Of a stretch of DNA of 33,713 bases, positions 9,510 through 19,203 are shown in pieces (the first letter of the stretch is position 1; every line of letters starts with the position of its first letter). Origin of the DNA: Deltaproteobacteria bacterium (GTDB taxonomy: Bacteria; Myxococcota_A; Polyangia; JAAYKL01); the NCBI GenBank assembly GCA_016936575.1, contig JAFGXQ010000047.1:1-33713 (forward strand). Reading direction: 5' to 3'. The translations under genes and the position numbers were made by a program. The notes beneath the pieces were generated by a model. It was given only the letters and a program-made list of their open reading frames with translations. It ran no database searches and was not told where the DNA came from.

Positions 9510-12497
9510 CTATTCGCGTCCGTGGCACTTTTTGAATTTCTTACCGGAGCCGCACGGACACGGATCGTTTCTTCCCACCTTGGGCTGTTCGCGTTTCACC
9601 GTTTGGGGTTTGGTGCGTTCTTTGGGAGCTCCGGCTTCGCCGCCGCGTCCTTCGGTGGTGCGCCGATTCTGCCTTGGCATACTGATGCGTTGCGCATCTT
9701 CTTTGTTCTCGATGGCAACATGGAACGTGTTTTCTATCACATTCGACTTGATGTTCCCCATCATCTCGGTGAACATATCGTATCCCTCGCGCTTATACTC
9801 CTGTTTAGGGTCACGGTTGCCGTATCCGCGAAGTCCGATACCGGAACGCAGATGCTCCATGGCAGCCAGATGCTCCAGCCATTGTCTATCGATTTGGCGT
9901 AGATAAAAATGTCTGAACGCGGTGACCAGCACATCTTTGCCCATCTCTTGTTCACGAGAGGCGATAACCTCTTCAACCTGATCATAAATCCGTTTCACCA
10001 ACTCGTCCGGTGTCTGAACAGACTGCAAATCCTTCGGTTCAAATCCGAAAACCCCTTTCACCGCATGTCCGAGCTCGTCCAACGACCAACTGGATTCATT
10101 GTTTCCGGAACAGTGCGTGTCTACCAGCGTGCCGACAATCTCATCACAATCGTCAAGCAATCGCTCTCGCTGGGCCGCCTGACTTTCGGGAACCTCCTTC
10201 AACAGTATTTCCAAAATCTCCTTGGGGTCGGTGATTTTTGACAAGTCCGGTTTGAAGCCGAAAAACGCATACACCTGTTGTTCTATACGATCGGTATACG
10301 GCTTCACAACATTATCCAACGTCGGTTCGGGGAGTGCGCCGTCCGGACCGGGAGGAGGAGGAGGCGTCAGCTCGCTATGAACGATGATAACGCGCTCCAG
10401 TGTACGCGCCAGCATATCGCGAAATTCATCCACCTGCTCTTTGGGCACCTCGACAGGTACCATCTCGCGAAGCTGTTCCTCGCCCGCCGATTTTACCTCC
10501 GCCAGACCGACCTCGGTCATGTATTTTCCTTCCAGCACCTGTTTGCGCAATGCGTAGATTGTTTTCCGCTGCTGGTTCATTACGTCATCGTATTCCAGCA
10601 AATGCTTACGCGTATTGAAGTTGCTGTTTTCCACCTTCTTTTGCGCGTTCTCAATTGAACGGGTCACCATTTTATGTTCAATGGGAACCCCTTCCTCCAT
10701 TCCCAGACGCGTCATAATGGTGCTGAGCCGTTCCGCGCCGAAAATGCGCAACAGGTCATCTTCAAGTGATAAAAAGAACCGTGAGGAGCCTGGGTCGCCC
10801 TGACGACCCGCGCGACCGCGCAGCTGATTATCAATGCGCCGCGCCTCATGTCGTTCCGTCCCGACAATATGCATTCCGCCTGCAGCCAACACCTCAGCCC
10901 GCTCCAATTCGCACTGCCGCTTATATTCGGCGACCAGTTTACGATATCCGGCGGGGTCTTCATCTGGGTCGATTTTCCCTTTAGCCATCATCTCGGCATT
11001 GCCGCCCAGAATAATATCGGTACCACGACCGGCCATATTGGTCGCCACCGTCACCGACCCTTTTCGTCCGGCTTGCGCCACCACGTACGCTTCACTCTCA
11101 TGCTGTTTGGCGTTCAACACGTGATGTTGTATTCCTTTACGGGAAAGAATTCGGTGAATGGCCTCTGATTTCTCCACGCTGGCGGTACCCACCAGGGCCG
11201 GTTGCCCACGCTCCTGACATTCTAGAATTTCGCCGACAATCGCCGTGAATTTTTCGCGTTCTGTTTTGTAAATCACATCCTGCATATCATCACGCACACA
11301 GGGCCAGTTGGTGGGAATCACGGTCACATCCAACTTATAGGTCTTCATAAATTCTTCAGACTCGGTTTCTGCAGTACCGGTCATTCCCGAAAGCTTATTG
11401 TACAATCGAAACAGATTCTGGAACGAAATCGTCGCCAACGTGCGGTTTTCCTCGAGAATCGGTACATTCTCCTTGGCCTCCACCGCCTGATGCAACCCGT
11501 CCGACCAACGACGTCCGGGCATAGTTCGACCGGTAAACTCATCGATGATGACAATCTTCTGATCCTCGGTCACCATGTAGTTCACTTCCCGTTTATAAAG
11601 ATTATGTGCCTTGAGCGCCTGATTCACATGGTGCAGATAATCGATATTTTCAGGGTCGAACAGATTCCCGATATTCAGGGCATTTTCCACCCTATCCACC
11701 CCTTCTTCGGTCAGGGTTACGGAATGCCCCTTTTCGTCAACAATGAAGTCGGTTTCCTTCCGAAGTCTCGGTATCACATTATTTACATGAACATACAGAT
11801 CACTTGATTTTTCAGGTTCACCCGAGATGATCAACGGTGTTCTGGCTTCGTCGATCAGAATAGAGTCCACCTCATCGATAATGGCGAAGTTCAGCGGACG
11901 CTGCACATAGTCGTAGATGCTGAACTTCATGTTGTCGCGCAGATAATCAAAACCGAACTCATTGTTTTGTCCGTATGTAATATCTGCCCGATAGGCCGCC
12001 TGTTTCTGCTGTCGCACCTGACCATGCAGCGTGCTGCCCACAGAAATATCAAGAAAATTGTAAATCTGCCCCATCCACTCGGCGTCGCGCTTTGCGAGAT
12101 AGTCGTTCACGGTTACCACATGAACGCCCTTTCCTTCGAGCGCATTCAGATACGCCGGCGAAACCGCCACCAGGGTTTTTCCCTCACCGGTTTTCATCTC
12201 CGCAATTTCGCCGTTATGCAGTGTCACGCCACCAATGAACTGAACATCAAACGGACGAATTCCCAGTACCCGCGTGGACGCCTCACGCACGGTGGCAAAC
12301 GCCTCAGGCAAAATATCGTCGAGAGTGGCGCCGTTATCGAGCATTTCCTTAAACCGCGCGGTCTGGCCTTTCAGCTGCGCATCGGTCAACGCCTTCATGC
12401 GACCTTCAAATGAATTCACCGCCTCAATTTGCGGACGGATTTTTTTCATTTTACGCGAATGCGCAGTACCAAAAATCTTTTTTACGATTGTAATCAT
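9510..12497 (-). CDS. secA: SecA preprotein translocase ATPase
   Basis: SecA drives proteins through SecYEG using ATP. The 995-residue product shows Walker A MKTGEGKT (101-108), '[15 protein letters not shown]' (176-190), the DEVD box (208-211), the second helicase motor with 'GTASVEKSE', and '[11 protein letters not shown]'. The C-terminal zinc site is CxCx8CH (Cys980, Cys982, Cys991, His992), which binds SecB and phospholipid in other bacteria. The chain is about 90 residues longer than E. coli SecA; the extra length lies mainly in a charged insertion after a Pro run ([10 protein letters not shown]) in the wing/scaffold part. It starts eight bases after the aspS stop. Placement behind gatCAB-aspS and before two further genes makes it part of a long operon. 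Confidence 0.97.
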   Translation of the reverse strand: MITIVKKIFGTAHSRKMKKIRPQIEAVNSFEGRMKALTDAQLKGQTARFKEMLDNGATLDDILPEAFATVREASTRVLGIRPFDVQFIGGVTLHNGEIAEMKTGEGKTLVAVSPAYLNALEGKGVHVVTVNDYLAKRDAEWMGQIYNFLDISVGSTLHGQVRQQKQAAYRADITYGQNNEFGFDYLRDNMKFSIYDYVQRPLNFAIIDEVDSILIDEARTPLIISGEPEKSSDLYVHVNNVIPRLRKETDFIVDEKGHSVTLTEEGVDRVENALNIGNLFDPENIDYLHHVNQALKAHNLYKREVNYMVTEDQKIVIIDEFTGRTMPGRRWSDGLHQAVEAKENVPILEENRTLATISFQNLFRLYNKLSGMTGTAETESEEFMKTYKLDVTVIPTNWPCVRDDMQDVIYKTEREKFTAIVGEILECQERGQPALVGTASVEKSEAIHRILSRKGIQHHVLNAKQHESEAYVVAQAGRKGSVTVATNMAGRGTDIILGGNAEMMAKGKIDPDEDPAGYRKLVAEYKRQCELERAEVLAAGGMHIVGTERHEARRIDNQLRGRAGRQGDPGSSRFFLSLEDDLLRIFGAERLSTIMTRLGMEEGVPIEHKMVTRSIENAQKKVENSNFNTRKHLLEYDDVMNQQRKTIYALRKQVLEGKYMTEVGLAEVKSAGEEQLREMVPVEVPKEQVDEFRDMLARTLERVIIVHSELTPPPPPGPDGALPEPTLDNVVKPYTDRIEQQVYAFFGFKPDLSKITDPKEILEILLKEVPESQAAQRERLLDDCDEIVGTLVDTHCSGNNESSWSLDELGHAVKGVFGFEPKDLQSVQTPDELVKRIYDQVEEVIASREQEMGKDVLVTAFRHFYLRQIDRQWLEHLAAMEHLRSGIGLRGYGNRDPKQEYKREGYDMFTEMMGNIKSNVIENTFHVAIENKEDAQRISMPRQNRRTTEGRGGEAGAPKERTKPQTVKREQPKVGRNDPCPCGSGKKFKKCHGRE

Positions 12498-12505
12498 AAT
12501 TGGGT

Positions 12506-14290
12506 TTAATCCTCATCATCCGGCAGTTCGTGCCGAATGGAAAGTTCAATCAACTGACGTTCCGAAACCGGTCGCGGCGCTCCCATCATCAAATCCTGTG
12601 CCCGCTGGTTCATGGGGAAGGCAACCACTTCGCGCAGGTTTTCTTTTCCCGCGATAAGCATCACCAAACGGTCAAGTCCGGGTGCGATTCCCCCGTGAGG
12701 CGGCGCACCCAGTTTCAGGGCGTTAATCATCCCGCCGAATTTTTCGTCGACCTCTTCTTTGGTGTATCCACCGATTTCAAAAGCTTTGTACATTACATCC
12801 GGGCGATGATTTCGGATGGCGCCGCTGGAGAGCTCTTCGCCGTTACAAACAATATCGTACTGATACGCCAGTACGGAAAGCGGATCCCCGTTCAGCAGCG
12901 CGTCCATTCCGCCCTGAGGCATACTGAACGGATTGTGAGAAAACTCCACAGCACCGGTGTCTTCGTTCTCTTCGTACATGGGGTAATCCACAATCCAGCA
13001 GAGCTTGAATACATTGGGGTCGAGCAGGTTCAAATCTACACCCAGCTTGTTGCGCACTTTGGAAGCAATTCGAACCGCTTTCTTCTTTTCGTCACATACG
13101 AAAAACACCACATCGCCTTCGCCCACATCACAGCGACTGCCGATCTCATCGAGCTCCTCTTTGGAAAGCACTTTGGCAATGGGGCCTTTGATTTCGTCAT
13201 CTTTCCAAATAAGATACGCCAACCCGCCGGCGCCCACCTCGTCGCTGGTGGCCCAATCAATCATCCCGTTGAAAAACTTCTTGGGGTTGTCGGCCACTCC
13301 TTTTACCGGAAGCGCGCGTACGATGGCCCCTTTCTTGATTTGGTTGGCAAATATGCTGAATCCCGACCCGTCAAAAATATCGGTCATTTCGCGAATCACA
13401 ATCGGATTGCGCAAATCCGGCTTGTCGTTGCCGTACTTGAGCATCGATTCTTCGTACGGTATGCGCACAAACGGCGCTGAATCAATTTGCTTATCGGAAA
13501 AGGTTGTAAACACATCGGCGAACAGCTCTTCAATCACCGCGAACACTTCGTCCTGCTCCACGAACGACATCTCAATATCGACCTGGTAGAATTCACCGGG
13601 AGAGCGATTGGCCCTGGCGTCTTCATCGCGAAAGCACGGCGCAATCTGAAAATAGCGATCAAAACCGGCCACCATCAGCAACTGTTTAAACTGCTGCGGC
13701 GCCTGCGGCAATGCATAGAACGAACCGGGATTCAGCCGGGACGGCACCAGAAAATCCCGTGCGCCTTCCGGGCTCGATGCGGTCAGAATCGGTGTCTGGT
13801 ACTCAGTGAACCCTAGCGACACCATTTTCTGCCGAATTCGCGCAATAATATCTGAGCGCAGCTTGATGGTCTTGTGCAGTTCGCTGCGACGCAAATCCAG
13901 AAACCGATATTTGAGGCGGAGGTCCTCGGCCACATCGTCTTCGGGAAACACGGCGAACGGCAGCGGTTCCGCCGGCCCCAGAATTTCATATGCACTCACC
14001 AGCACTTCCACTTCACCGGTATCGATTTTGGGGTTGATGGTATCGTCATCGCGGCGTTCCACCACGCCTTCCACGCGAATCACATTCTCCTTCTGCAGGT
14101 GCGTGATTTCATCGAAGAAGGTTGATTCCGGCTGTACCACCAATTGCGTAATGCCGTAATGGTCACGCAGATCAATAAAGAAAACCCCGCCGTGGTCCCG
14201 TCGATTGTGCAGCCAGCCGGAGAGTACCACTTCTGTTCCAATATCTGATTTTCGCAACGCGCCGCATGTGTGTGTTCTGTAAATGTTCAT
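12506..14290 (-). CDS. aspS: Aspartyl-tRNA synthetase (probably non-discriminating)
   Basis: This 594-residue class II synthetase attaches Asp to tRNA. It has the N-terminal OB-fold anticodon-binding domain (1-105), motif 2 within '[18 protein letters not shown]', the bacterial GAD insertion domain in the middle, and motif 3 [11 protein letters not shown] near the end. In the OB-fold the sequence NRRDHGG carries His33. A His here is found in synthetases that also charge tRNA-Asn, where strictly tRNA-Asp-specific enzymes such as E. coli have Leu. Asp83, at the other position known to affect specificity, is neither the usual Gly nor Lys. Co-transcription with gatCAB supports a route in which Asp-tRNA-Asn is amidated. 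GGTGGAG precedes ATG 14290; the gatB stop is 15 bases upstream. Confidence 0.96.
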   Translation of the reverse strand: MNIYRTHTCGALRKSDIGTEVVLSGWLHNRRDHGGVFFIDLRDHYGITQLVVQPESTFFDEITHLQKENVIRVEGVVERRDDDTINPKIDTGEVEVLVSAYEILGPAEPLPFAVFPEDDVAEDLRLKYRFLDLRRSELHKTIKLRSDIIARIRQKMVSLGFTEYQTPILTASSPEGARDFLVPSRLNPGSFYALPQAPQQFKQLLMVAGFDRYFQIAPCFRDEDARANRSPGEFYQVDIEMSFVEQDEVFAVIEELFADVFTTFSDKQIDSAPFVRIPYEESMLKYGNDKPDLRNPIVIREMTDIFDGSGFSIFANQIKKGAIVRALPVKGVADNPKKFFNGMIDWATSDEVGAGGLAYLIWKDDEIKGPIAKVLSKEELDEIGSRCDVGEGDVVFFVCDEKKKAVRIASKVRNKLGVDLNLLDPNVFKLCWIVDYPMYEENEDTGAVEFSHNPFSMPQGGMDALLNGDPLSVLAYQYDIVCNGEELSSGAIRNHRPDVMYKAFEIGGYTKEEVDEKFGGMINALKLGAPPHGGIAPGLDRLVMLIAGKENLREVVAFPMNQRAQDLMMGAPRPVSERQLIELSIRHELPDDED

Positions 14291-14305
14291 CTTCGCTCCA
14301 CCAAG

Positions 14306-15727
14306 CTACAGCCCCAGGGCCTGCTCCAGTTTCTCTGTGGCTTTCTTCGGATCGGCTTTCCCCTTCGAGAAACGCATCACCTGCCCCACCAGAAAACTCA
14401 ACGTTTTTTTGTTACCTGCTTGTATCTGCTCCACTGCCTGGGGATTGCCGTCAATGGCCTGTTTCACCCAGTCGTCTATTTGAGACTCGTCAAGCACTTG
14501 CTCAAACCCCTGCTCCTTCACAATCACCGCAGGGTCTTTGTCGTCATTAATAATCAGCTCAATCACTTCCTTGGCTTTGCCCCGAAGCAGTTTTCCACTC
14601 TCCACCAACCCCACCAGTTCATTGAGCCGCCCGGCTGAAATGTGGCTTTCCTCCAAGCTCACATCCGCGCGCTTCAACTGCCCCTGCACGTCGCCGCACA
14701 ACCAGTTGGCCACCAGCTTGGGCTCACTGCTCTCCAGTGCCAACGCCGCTTCAAACAGATCGCAGAATTTGCTGTCCTCCACCAGAAACTCCGCCGCATC
14801 CAGACTCAACTTCAGGTCATTGAGGTACCGCTGCTTCTTGGCCAGCGGCAATTCCACCATACGCTCATCCACCGCTGCCATAAAGGCGTCGTCGGGACAA
14901 AACGGCGGCATATCGGGTTCAGGGAAATACCGGTAGTCATGCGCTTTCTCTTTGGTGCGCATACCCGCAGTCACGTTGTTGTCACCATCCCAGAGGCGGG
15001 TTTCCTGAATCACTTTCTCGCCTTTGGTCAACACCCGTTTCTGCCGCTTGATTTCATATTCCAGGGCCTTGCGCACAAAACGAGCCGAGTTCAGGTTTTT
15101 CACTTCGGTTTTGGTGCCCAGCCCCTGTCCCTGCAGGTTAATCGACACGTTGGCATCGCAGCGCAGCGACCCTTCTTCCATGTTGCCGTCACATACACCG
15201 AGATGACGTACCATTCTGCGGAACTCGCGAATAAACGCTTCGGCATCTTTGCCGGTCACCAGATCGGGCTCCGTCACAATCTCAAGCAGCGAGGTGCCGG
15301 CGCGATTGTAATCGCACAGACTGGTCTTGCCGCTGTGAATCATCTTGCCCGCGTCTTCTTCGAGATGCACATCGTGAATACGAACCCGTTTGTGCTCGCC
15401 TTCTACTTCGATATCGAAATAGCCGTCGCGACCGACCGGGTCGTGAAACTGGCTGATTTGGTAGTTTTTGGTCATGTCCGGGTAAAAATAATTTTTGCGA
15501 TCGAAGTAGCATTTGGGCGACAGGGTGCAGTGTAAAATCTTCGCCACCATGTAGGACATCCGCATGGCTTCCTCATTGGCGGCCGGCAGCACCCCCGGAT
15601 ACCCGAGACAAACCGGACAGATATGCGTATTGGGCGGCGCACCGAACTCCGAAGTGCAGCCGCAGAACGCCTTGGTTTTCGTGAGCAGATGAATATGAAT
15701 TTCCAGTCCGATGAACGATTGGTACAT
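14306..15727 (-). CDS. gatB: Asp-tRNA(Asn)/Glu-tRNA(Gln) amidotransferase subunit B
   Basis: GatB binds the misacylated tRNA and activates it with ATP for amidation. The start is ATG 15727 (473 aa): GGAGG lies eight bases before it and it follows the gatA stop by two bases. An ATG 15 bases upstream would put the ribosome binding site inside the coding sequence. Visible features are the GatB N-terminal cradle with a four-Cys zinc site (Cys22, Cys24, Cys37, Cys40), 'YPGVLPAANEEA', 'DYNRAGTSLLEIVTEPD', 'RCDANVS' and the C-terminal YqeY-like tail domain that clamps the tRNA elbow. Length and domain order are normal. Confidence 0.96.
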   Translation of the reverse strand: MYQSFIGLEIHIHLLTKTKAFCGCTSEFGAPPNTHICPVCLGYPGVLPAANEEAMRMSYMVAKILHCTLSPKCYFDRKNYFYPDMTKNYQISQFHDPVGRDGYFDIEVEGEHKRVRIHDVHLEEDAGKMIHSGKTSLCDYNRAGTSLLEIVTEPDLVTGKDAEAFIREFRRMVRHLGVCDGNMEEGSLRCDANVSINLQGQGLGTKTEVKNLNSARFVRKALEYEIKRQKRVLTKGEKVIQETRLWDGDNNVTAGMRTKEKAHDYRYFPEPDMPPFCPDDAFMAAVDERMVELPLAKKQRYLNDLKLSLDAAEFLVEDSKFCDLFEAALALESSEPKLVANWLCGDVQGQLKRADVSLEESHISAGRLNELVGLVESGKLLRGKAKEVIELIINDDKDPAVIVKEQGFEQVLDESQIDDWVKQAIDGNPQAVEQIQAGNKKTLSFLVGQVMRFSKGKADPKKATEKLEQALGL

Positions 15728-15729
15728 GG

Positions 15730-17118
15730 CTACTTCCTCCATCCTTCATCGTACCCGACGGGAGCGATGTTCCCCTGTTCGTCGGTCAATCTGCGCACCA
15801 GCTCGAACATGCGGTGTTCGGCAAAGTCCGGTGCCAGTAATTGCATCGCAGTCGGCAATCCCCCAGCCACACCGGTCGGATACGTCAGCGCGGGAATCCC
15901 GGCCAGGTTGGCGGCGGCGGTGAATTTATCGGCCAGTTTCTGCTGAAACGGCGTCAGCTCTCCTTCGCCACGTAAAAACGATTGCGTGGGAAACACTGGG
16001 GTCAGCATCACATCAACCGCCTGGAACGCCTCATCAAACCCGTTGCGAATGGCCGTCCGAATTTTCTGGGCGCGAATATAATACTGGTCCTGAAATCCCG
16101 AACGCAGCACGTACGTACCAAGCAGAATCCGCAGTTTCACTTCGTCACCGAACCCCTCATTCCGGGAGGCGGCCACCATCTGCTCCATGCTTGAATCATC
16201 CGCCGTGCGGTGTCCATAGCGAATACCGGTGTAGCGCGCCAGGTTGGCACTGGCTTCCGCTGTGGCAATCGTATAGTACGCGGGAACCACATAATCGAGT
16301 GCGGGAATATCAATTTCAACCACTTCGAGCCCCAGAGATTTCACCTGCTCGATGGCGGCCTGATATGCGGCCTCAATCGCCGGCGATAACTCCGCGATTT
16401 GCCTCAGCACGCCGACTTTCTTTATTTCTGTATGCGGCGCAACCTCGGGTCTGGCGACCGACGACTGATCTTTTTCATCGCGGCCGGCAATGATGTCGTA
16501 AACCGCTTCCATCACATCGACCTCTTTGGCCAATACCCCAATCACTTCCAGCGAGGATGCATACGCCACCAGTCCGAACCTTGATACCGACCCGTATGTA
16601 GGCTTGAGGCCCAGACACCCGCAAAACGATGCCGGCTGGCGCACAGACCCGCCGGTATCGGACCCCAGCGCGAACGGAACCAAACCCGCCGCCACCGCTG
16701 CTGCGGAACCACCGCTTGAACCACCGGCAACCGCATTCAGATTCCAAGGGTTATTGGTCTGCGCAAGTGCGGAATTGTCGGTGGACGACCCCATGCCGAA
16801 TTCATCGAGATTGGTTTTTCCCACCACCCGGGCACCCGCGGCCTGCAGCCGCTCCACCGCGGTGGCAGTGTACGGTGAATTGAGCGTCTCCAATATTTTC
16901 GAGCCGCAGGTGAGGTTGAAATTCTTCACCGCGATATTGTCTTTCACGGCAAACGGCACTCCGGCAAGAGGCCCGGCCGCCGCCGACTCAGCATTGCGGT
17001 CAATGTCGAATTCGAGAAGCGAGTGAATCTTCTCCTCCCAACCGGTCACATATTGCTTGTAGTTTTCTTTGGTCCGGTCGTCACTAAGAACGCCTTTCCA
17101 ACCTTGTAAGAGAGTCAT
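15730..17118 (-). CDS. gatA: Asp-tRNA(Asn)/Glu-tRNA(Gln) amidotransferase subunit A
   Basis: GatA hydrolyses glutamine and passes ammonia to GatB. The 462-residue amidase-signature protein holds the Ser-cisSer-Lys triad: Lys59 (FAVKDN), Ser134 in GGSSGGS and Ser158 in DTGGSVR. These are spaced as in characterised GatA enzymes. It lies 28 bases after gatC with AAGG about nine bases before ATG 17118, and is followed by gatB two bases after its stop. Length is slightly below the usual ~480 residues, but no core motif is missing. Confidence 0.96.
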   Translation of the reverse strand: MTLLQGWKGVLSDDRTKENYKQYVTGWEEKIHSLLEFDIDRNAESAAAGPLAGVPFAVKDNIAVKNFNLTCGSKILETLNSPYTATAVERLQAAGARVVGKTNLDEFGMGSSTDNSALAQTNNPWNLNAVAGGSSGGSAAAVAAGLVPFALGSDTGGSVRQPASFCGCLGLKPTYGSVSRFGLVAYASSLEVIGVLAKEVDVMEAVYDIIAGRDEKDQSSVARPEVAPHTEIKKVGVLRQIAELSPAIEAAYQAAIEQVKSLGLEVVEIDIPALDYVVPAYYTIATAEASANLARYTGIRYGHRTADDSSMEQMVAASRNEGFGDEVKLRILLGTYVLRSGFQDQYYIRAQKIRTAIRNGFDEAFQAVDVMLTPVFPTQSFLRGEGELTPFQQKLADKFTAAANLAGIPALTYPTGVAGGLPTAMQLLAPDFAEHRMFELVRRLTDEQGNIAPVGYDEGWRK

Positions 17119-17146
17119 CTGTCAGGCCTTTTGTCCAATCAGAAAT

Positions 17147-17419
17147 CTATAACACATTGGGAATCTTGAAAAATCGGTCCTTGCGCGCCGGTGCACGCGC
17201 CAATAGTGCATCGGATTCGTCGGTGCCGCGCGGTGTGTCGTTTCGAAGTCGGTTTCCCTGGGCCAGTGCGTGCGTGGTGGGTTCGAGCCCCTCCACATCG
17301 ACTTCCATCATTTTCGAAAAATTCTCCAGCATTTCTGTGAACGCCTGCGCTAATTTTTCGGGATCAGGAATATCTAACATGGCCAATTGCGCTGTTGTTT
17401 TTAGTTCGTTAACATTCAT
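17147..17419 (-). CDS. gatC: Asp-tRNA(Asn)/Glu-tRNA(Gln) amidotransferase subunit C
   Basis: This 90-residue belt protein wraps the GatA-GatB interface. It has the helical N-terminus 'LKTTAQLAMLDI', the central 'MLENFSKMMEVDVEGLEP', and the C-terminal 'NRLRNDTP' strand-loop that contacts the GatA pocket. It is first in the operon. No ribosome binding site precedes ATG 17419, and a near-consensus promoter ends six bases before it (see promoter), so the mRNA may be leaderless. Confidence 0.93.
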   Translation of the reverse strand: MNVNELKTTAQLAMLDIPDPEKLAQAFTEMLENFSKMMEVDVEGLEPTTHALAQGNRLRNDTPRGTDESDALLARAPARKDRFFKIPNVL

Positions 17420-17425
17420 GCGCGT

Positions 17426-17454
17426 TTATTAGCGTCACCGGCCCCCCATGTCAA
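17426..17454 (-). promoter_or_regulatory. Sigma70-type promoter of the gatC-gatA-gatB-aspS-secA operon
   Basis: On the minus strand, TTGACA (17454-17449) is followed after exactly 17 bases by TAATAA (17431-17426). Six bases later the ATG of gatC begins. The -35 is perfect and the -10 matches the consensus at four of six bases. The expected transcription start coincides with the gatC start codon. Confidence 0.8.
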
Positions 17455-17543
17455 TATTAGAAAGACTTCTTACATTAACGGCAATATCCCGGTCGGAGGA
17501 TGAAATGTCGGCCCAAAGAGCGCGCCGAACACACCGGCAAGAG

Positions 17544-17918
17544 CTACATGGAGATGGTCGGATCAAACGCGGGCGATTGATTGCAGGGCACCGGATTGGG
17601 TTCGGGCTTCGGTGTACCTTCGGGAATACTGGCGTCCTGGGTGCAGGCACATCCTTTGGGTTTGGTGCAAAGAATACCCTGCGGAATACAGGTATCACCG
17701 CAGGGAAATTCGCACTCGCCGCAGACGGCGCAGCACTCCGAACTTTTCTTTGAAATCGACTTCGGCTGCTTTTGCTCACGTGCTTTCTGCACCGCCACCG
17801 CCGTCAGCGCCACACCGGTTATCACCGCAGCCTGGGCCGCCTCATGCCCGGAACGACTGCCGCCGCATCCGGCCAACAGCAAAGAACCCGCTGCCCAAAA
17901 AACAAATATCCGTTTCAT
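17544..17918 (-). CDS. Small Cys-rich lipoprotein
   Basis: This 124-residue product has a lipoprotein signal (MKRIFVFWAAGSLLLAGC, Cys18), an Ala-rich helical stretch, and then about nine Cys within 40 residues (CCAVCGECEFPCGDTC and on to CACTQD). A Pro-rich tail completes it. The Cys pattern suggests a small disulphide-knotted or metal-binding module; no family is recognised. The start at 17918 is chosen because it gives a standard signal; an ATG at 17936 is in frame, and neither has a clear ribosome binding site. It follows the DUF4395 gene by 94 bases and may be expressed with it. Confidence 0.65.
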   Translation of the reverse strand: MKRIFVFWAAGSLLLAGCGGSRSGHEAAQAAVITGVALTAVAVQKAREQKQPKSISKKSSECCAVCGECEFPCGDTCIPQGILCTKPKGCACTQDASIPEGTPKPEPNPVPCNQSPAFDPTISM

Positions 17919-18012
17919 GCGGTCATCATAACACATATTTTATTGAAGACACGCCAAGAAACCGACAACCGGAAGAAACCCCAACCGAATTTTCACACTG
18001 ACTCAGCAGTGA

Positions 18013-18684
18013 TTATTCGGCGGTTTCCCGTGCGGTGTGACTATCCAGCCCGAACAGATCGTACGGCTTTTCAACCAACTTGTGATGCGCCGCCGCTCCC
18101 ACCGCAACCATTACGGCGCTGAATACAAGAACAATCAGCCACTCTGCCCAACCGGTTTTCTGAATCTCGTGTCGGTCCTTCACTTCGCACACTTCTCCGG
18201 GGCAATACTGCGCTTTCTCTTTGTAAATAAGAGAATACACCTTGCAGCCCAGACAAATGCCGAATGCCGATTCAAAAAACAGAAAAATCAAACATAACAG
18301 ACAGATGATACCGGTAATCGGACTATACGTATTGGCGAAAACGATCAGTCCCATCATCGTGGAAGCCAGCACAAAGCCGATGATCCACGCAAATTTCTTC
18401 TGTTTGGCCCCCACATACTCCGGGGTCTGATTGCGCACGATAAAACGCCCGATAATCAGGGTCGGTGCATACTTCGGGTTCACAAAAACGCGAATGGAAA
18501 TATCAATAAAAAAGGCAATCACCGCGTACTTCAACGCCGTGAAATCCCCGGTGTACCCAACTCGCGCAATCGTTGTGAACATCAACAAAAACAACAGACC
18601 GGCAGCGGCGCGTATCTCCCGTTCATTCAACACCGGAATACGGTATCCATTCACGTTTTCTCCAAATTGAAATATCTTTGTCAT
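18013..18684 (-). CDS. DUF4395 membrane protein
   Basis: The start is ATG 18684, because GGAG lies six bases upstream; an ATG 12 bases further out contains that site. The 223-residue protein has about four to five membrane segments. It shows the DUF4395 pattern: 'VLNEREIRAAAGLLF' at the front, 'DISIRVFVNPKYAPT', 'QKKFAWIIGF', and the Cys-bearing 'FGICLGCKVYSLIY'. A second pair of Cys follows (YCPGEVC). Members are inner-membrane proteins of unknown role, sometimes near thiol or sulphur genes. The C-terminal membrane segment (about residues 180-200) extends beyond the usual domain. Function is unknown. Confidence 0.8.
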   Translation of the reverse strand: MTKIFQFGENVNGYRIPVLNEREIRAAAGLLFLLMFTTIARVGYTGDFTALKYAVIAFFIDISIRVFVNPKYAPTLIIGRFIVRNQTPEYVGAKQKKFAWIIGFVLASTMMGLIVFANTYSPITGIICLLCLIFLFFESAFGICLGCKVYSLIYKEKAQYCPGEVCEVKDRHEIQKTGWAEWLIVLVFSAVMVAVGAAAHHKLVEKPYDLFGLDSHTARETAE

Positions 18685-19203
18685 ATCTTTCTCCATGTGC
18701 TGTTTTCAATAATTCTCAAACTGCTCGCAATTGATAAAATAAACGGAAACGAACGAATTCGATGCACCACGATTCACCTCTCTTGTTATACGACAGGTCA
18801 CATAACAGTCAGAAACCGCAGTCCATTATGTAATCATTCTCCCCTCCGATTACAGTCGTGCATCGCTGTGTGACAGCAAATTGTCGGCAAGTTACCGACT
18901 TTCGTCGGCGAACAGCGACTCAATTTCAACAGACAAAGATGCTCGGCCCGAGCAGACGCGATGTTCATTTCTAAATCGTCACCGCGCCCAAGACTCCGGC
19001 GAAAGCGGGCAAACATCATTCAAACACACCCCCATTTACACACCACCGCATATTCAATCGCTTTGCGATAAATCAGGACAACTACAAAAAACCCTTTGAT
19101 TAAAACAACTTACACTGTCCGGCAGTAAGGACTCAAAAAAATTGCAACCGGTTGCACTTTTTCGGCATCCTATATTCAAATGGCATGCACAAAAGGAGAT
19201 TCT
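18685..19203. other. 519-bp intergenic region between divergent genes
   Basis: No convincing gene is seen on either strand. It must hold the promoters of the DUF4395 gene (leftwards) and the DUF1016_N-nuclease gene (rightwards). Two things stand out: alternating short inverted repeats GTCGG/CCGAC/GTCGG at 18883-18908, and a perfect palindrome at 19143-19156. The stretch 18980-19130 is A/C-rich and otherwise featureless. Confidence 0.6.
19143..19156. promoter_or_regulatory. 14-bp perfect palindrome, LacI/GalR-type operator candidate
   Basis: TGCAACCGGTTGCA reads the same on both strands and fits the LacI-family half-site pattern TGnAAnCGnTTnCA. It lies 47 bases before the nuclease-fusion start, where the -35 box of a TATATT -10 element (19171-19176) would be. 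A run of A on the left and T on the right could alternatively make it a hairpin terminator, but no transcript is known to enter from upstream. Confidence 0.5.

Noticed and set aside
9499-9528. GTG start at 9528 for the CAP lipoprotein
   Set aside because: It overlaps secA and lengthens the signal n-region; ATG 9498 gives a standard lipoprotein signal.
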